Origin: Fimbriiglobus sp.
Lineage (GTDB): Bacteria; Planctomycetota; Planctomycetia; Gemmatales; Gemmataceae
Direction of reading: 5' to 3'
NCBI GenBank assembly: GCA_025352585.1
Contig: JANXTD010000143.1
Span: 1-6,837, forward strand
DNA: 6,837 nt
Shown here piece by piece: positions 6,601 to 6,837 of the stretch (position 1 is its first letter; the number at the start of each line of letters is the position of its first letter). The notes under the pieces are model-generated. The model did not search any database and was not told where the DNA came from. It was given only the letters and a program-made list of their open reading frames with translations. The position numbers and the translations under genes were made by a program.

Positions 6601-6793
6601 TCATCACCGGATAGCCGATTTCGCCGGCGATCTTCACCGCCTCGTCGGTGTCCGCGATCTCGCCGAGATACCCCGGCACGACATTGACCCCCGCCACCCG
6701 ACACTCCCGGAGGAGGCGAAGAGCACGGTCGGGGTGATTTTGAAACACACCCCCCTGCCCGAGTCGCTGGCGAAGGATTCCCGCCCGCATCAA
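3626..6793 (-). CDS. pyc: Pyruvate carboxylase, lacking the N-terminal biotin carboxylase domain (5'-truncated; possibly a pseudogene)
   Basis: This encodes the biotin enzyme that carboxylates pyruvate to oxaloacetate with ATP and bicarbonate in the cytoplasm. Numbered from TTG 6793, homology starts at Val33 (codon 6697-6695, a GTG) and runs to the end. Biotin carboxylase ATP-grasp: glycine loop KASAGGGGKGMR 66-77, ERECSIQRRHQK 134-145, EVNPRIQVEHTVTE 197-210 with Arg201. Its C-terminal part holds TPFYDSLLVK 295-304. Carboxyltransferase: TDTTMRDAHQSLLATR 445-460 with metal ligand Asp446, the expected carbamylated Lys620 in IKDMAGLLKP, metal ligands His649 and His651 in HFHTHD, then VTPTSKVVGDMA 783-794. 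The linker ends in FFELNGQPREV, and the biotinyl domain has EAMKM with biotin-accepting Lys1021. Family members are about 1150 residues; here the first 110-120 (the VANRGEIA...HPGYGFLSEN part) are missing. Residues 1-32 resemble nothing in the family and neither TTG 6793 nor ATG 6790 has a ribosome-binding site. As read it should not carry out normal biotin carboxylation. Confidence 0.88.
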   Translation of the reverse strand: MMRAGILRQRLGQGGVFQNHPDRALRLLRECRVAGVNVVPGYLGEIADTDEAVKIAGEIGYPVMMKASAGGGGKGMRLAWSETDVREGFEATKREGLASFGDDRVFIEKFIEQPRHIEIQLLGDQHGTILYLHERECSIQRRHQKVVELAPAPNLDRKLRDQILDAALAIGKAVRIDNASTVEFLVDVQAGTFYFIEVNPRIQVEHTVTEVVTGYDIVKTQILIAGGTPLSDPEVGMGDQSKIVTHGYAIQCRVTTEDPANGFTPDYGRLSAYRSASGLGIRLDAGTAFSGAVITPFYDSLLVKVTASGNRFVDAARRMERVLQEFRVRGVKTNLPFLLNLITNPDFLDGTVTTRFLDDTPALFQFAARQDRASKLLSYIAEISVNGHPEVKASQKPAISLKPVELPHGRRDPVTPPKGTRDLLKQLGPVKFAQWVRAQKHLMITDTTMRDAHQSLLATRMRTADMLNIAPEYAQRHADFFSLEMWGGATFDTSMRFLKEDPWDRLAQLRTRIPNVLFQMLLRAASAVGYTNYPDNVVNAFVKESADAGMDVFRIFDANNWLPNLRVGIDAVLKTDALAEAAICYTGDILDPKRDKYTLTYFVNLAKELVKMGTHLLAIKDMAGLLKPYAAKKLVKALRDEVNVPIHFHTHDAPGGQLASYLLAAEEGVDIVDCAFAPLSGITAQPTLNGLVEALRYTERDTGLKFDDLQKTAQYWEEVRTYYSPFESGQNAPTADVYLHEMPGGQATNLMQQSKSLGLGDRWPEVCRMYAEVNRMFGDIVKVTPTSKVVGDMALFMLANNLTPADVENPKREIACPESVTEFFEGKLGQPPGGFPKALQERILRGKPALTDRPGASLPPADFAAAAAELQPKLKRPPTDREVVSYLLYPKVFADFAAHEALYSDVSVLPTAVFFYGMQRGDEVSVEIEAGKTLIVKFLTIGDAQPDGRRFVFFELNGQPREVLVLDRSLTATGPAARPKADPSNPKHVAAPMPGAIVAVMVNAGEEVTKGQKLVTLEAMKMQTTIYAESAGKVAEVLAKPATQVEGGDLLVRFS

Positions 6794-6837
6794 ATCTTAG
6801 CTCGGGCACTCGCGGTCCTGGCGCACATTGGCCTCGT
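6698..6837 (+). CDS. Fragment of an unknown plus-strand gene, open at both ends
   Basis: The frame with codons at 6698, 6701 and so on is open to the window edge. It reads TLPEEAKSTVGVILKHTPLP followed by ESLAKDSRPHQILARALAVL and AHIGL, a plausible amphipathic and helical protein sequence. Over codons 6698-6793, G+C is about 66, 47 and 81 percent at positions one, two and three, the usual pattern for coding DNA in this genome type; read on the minus strand as a 5' extension of pyc, third-position G+C is only 66 percent. No ATG lies in frame after the junction; GTG 6734 and TTG 6740 are too far (17-23 bases) from the GGAGGAGG at 6709-6716. The gene therefore seems to have lost its beginning at the junction with pyc. 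I do not recognise the family. Confidence 0.45.

Overview
The window is a GC-rich bacterial segment whose gene content points to a planctomycete, most likely of the Gemmata group. This is an inference from a short LPFEPFRI/TDGRTFD-type hypothetical protein, a zinc-ribbon protein with a C-terminal membrane anchor, a long secreted protein ending in an alpha/beta-hydrolase-like part, and a GGGTRTC heptad repeat between genes. No rRNA, tRNA, CRISPR array, transposase or phage gene was found.

Layout, left to right. Positions 1-54 hold the edge of another gene whose strand is uncertain. A small plus-strand gene of unknown function (112-369) has a candidate sigma-70-type promoter just upstream. Its stop codon lies 7 bases from the stop of a long minus-strand gene (377-2950), which encodes an exported 857-residue protein with a C-terminal alpha/beta-hydrolase-like region. 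That region seems to lack the serine nucleophile and probably the catalytic histidine. A 137-base divergent control region (2951-3087) with candidate promoters on both strands separates it from a plus-strand zinc-ribbon/membrane-anchor protein (3088-3522). A 103-base spacer with an inverted heptad repeat, capable of a long imperfect hairpin, separates this from the convergent minus-strand gene for pyruvate carboxylase (3626 to about 6697, with an open frame to 6793).

The pyruvate carboxylase gene is the only one with a firm metabolic role: it makes oxaloacetate from pyruvate and bicarbonate. Its central biotin carboxylase region, carboxyltransferase, linking domain and biotinyl domain are all recognisable, but the N-terminal part of biotin carboxylase (about 110-120 residues) is missing. 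Homology stops abruptly near 6697. Beyond that point the base-composition pattern by codon position fits a gene on the plus strand (about 6698 to the window end) better than a continuation of pyc. The sequence therefore joins two incomplete genes head to head, through a real rearrangement or an assembly error. This junction and the apparently inactive hydrolase-like protein are the two most notable observations. I found no convincing new multi-gene system; the genes do not form an obvious pathway together.
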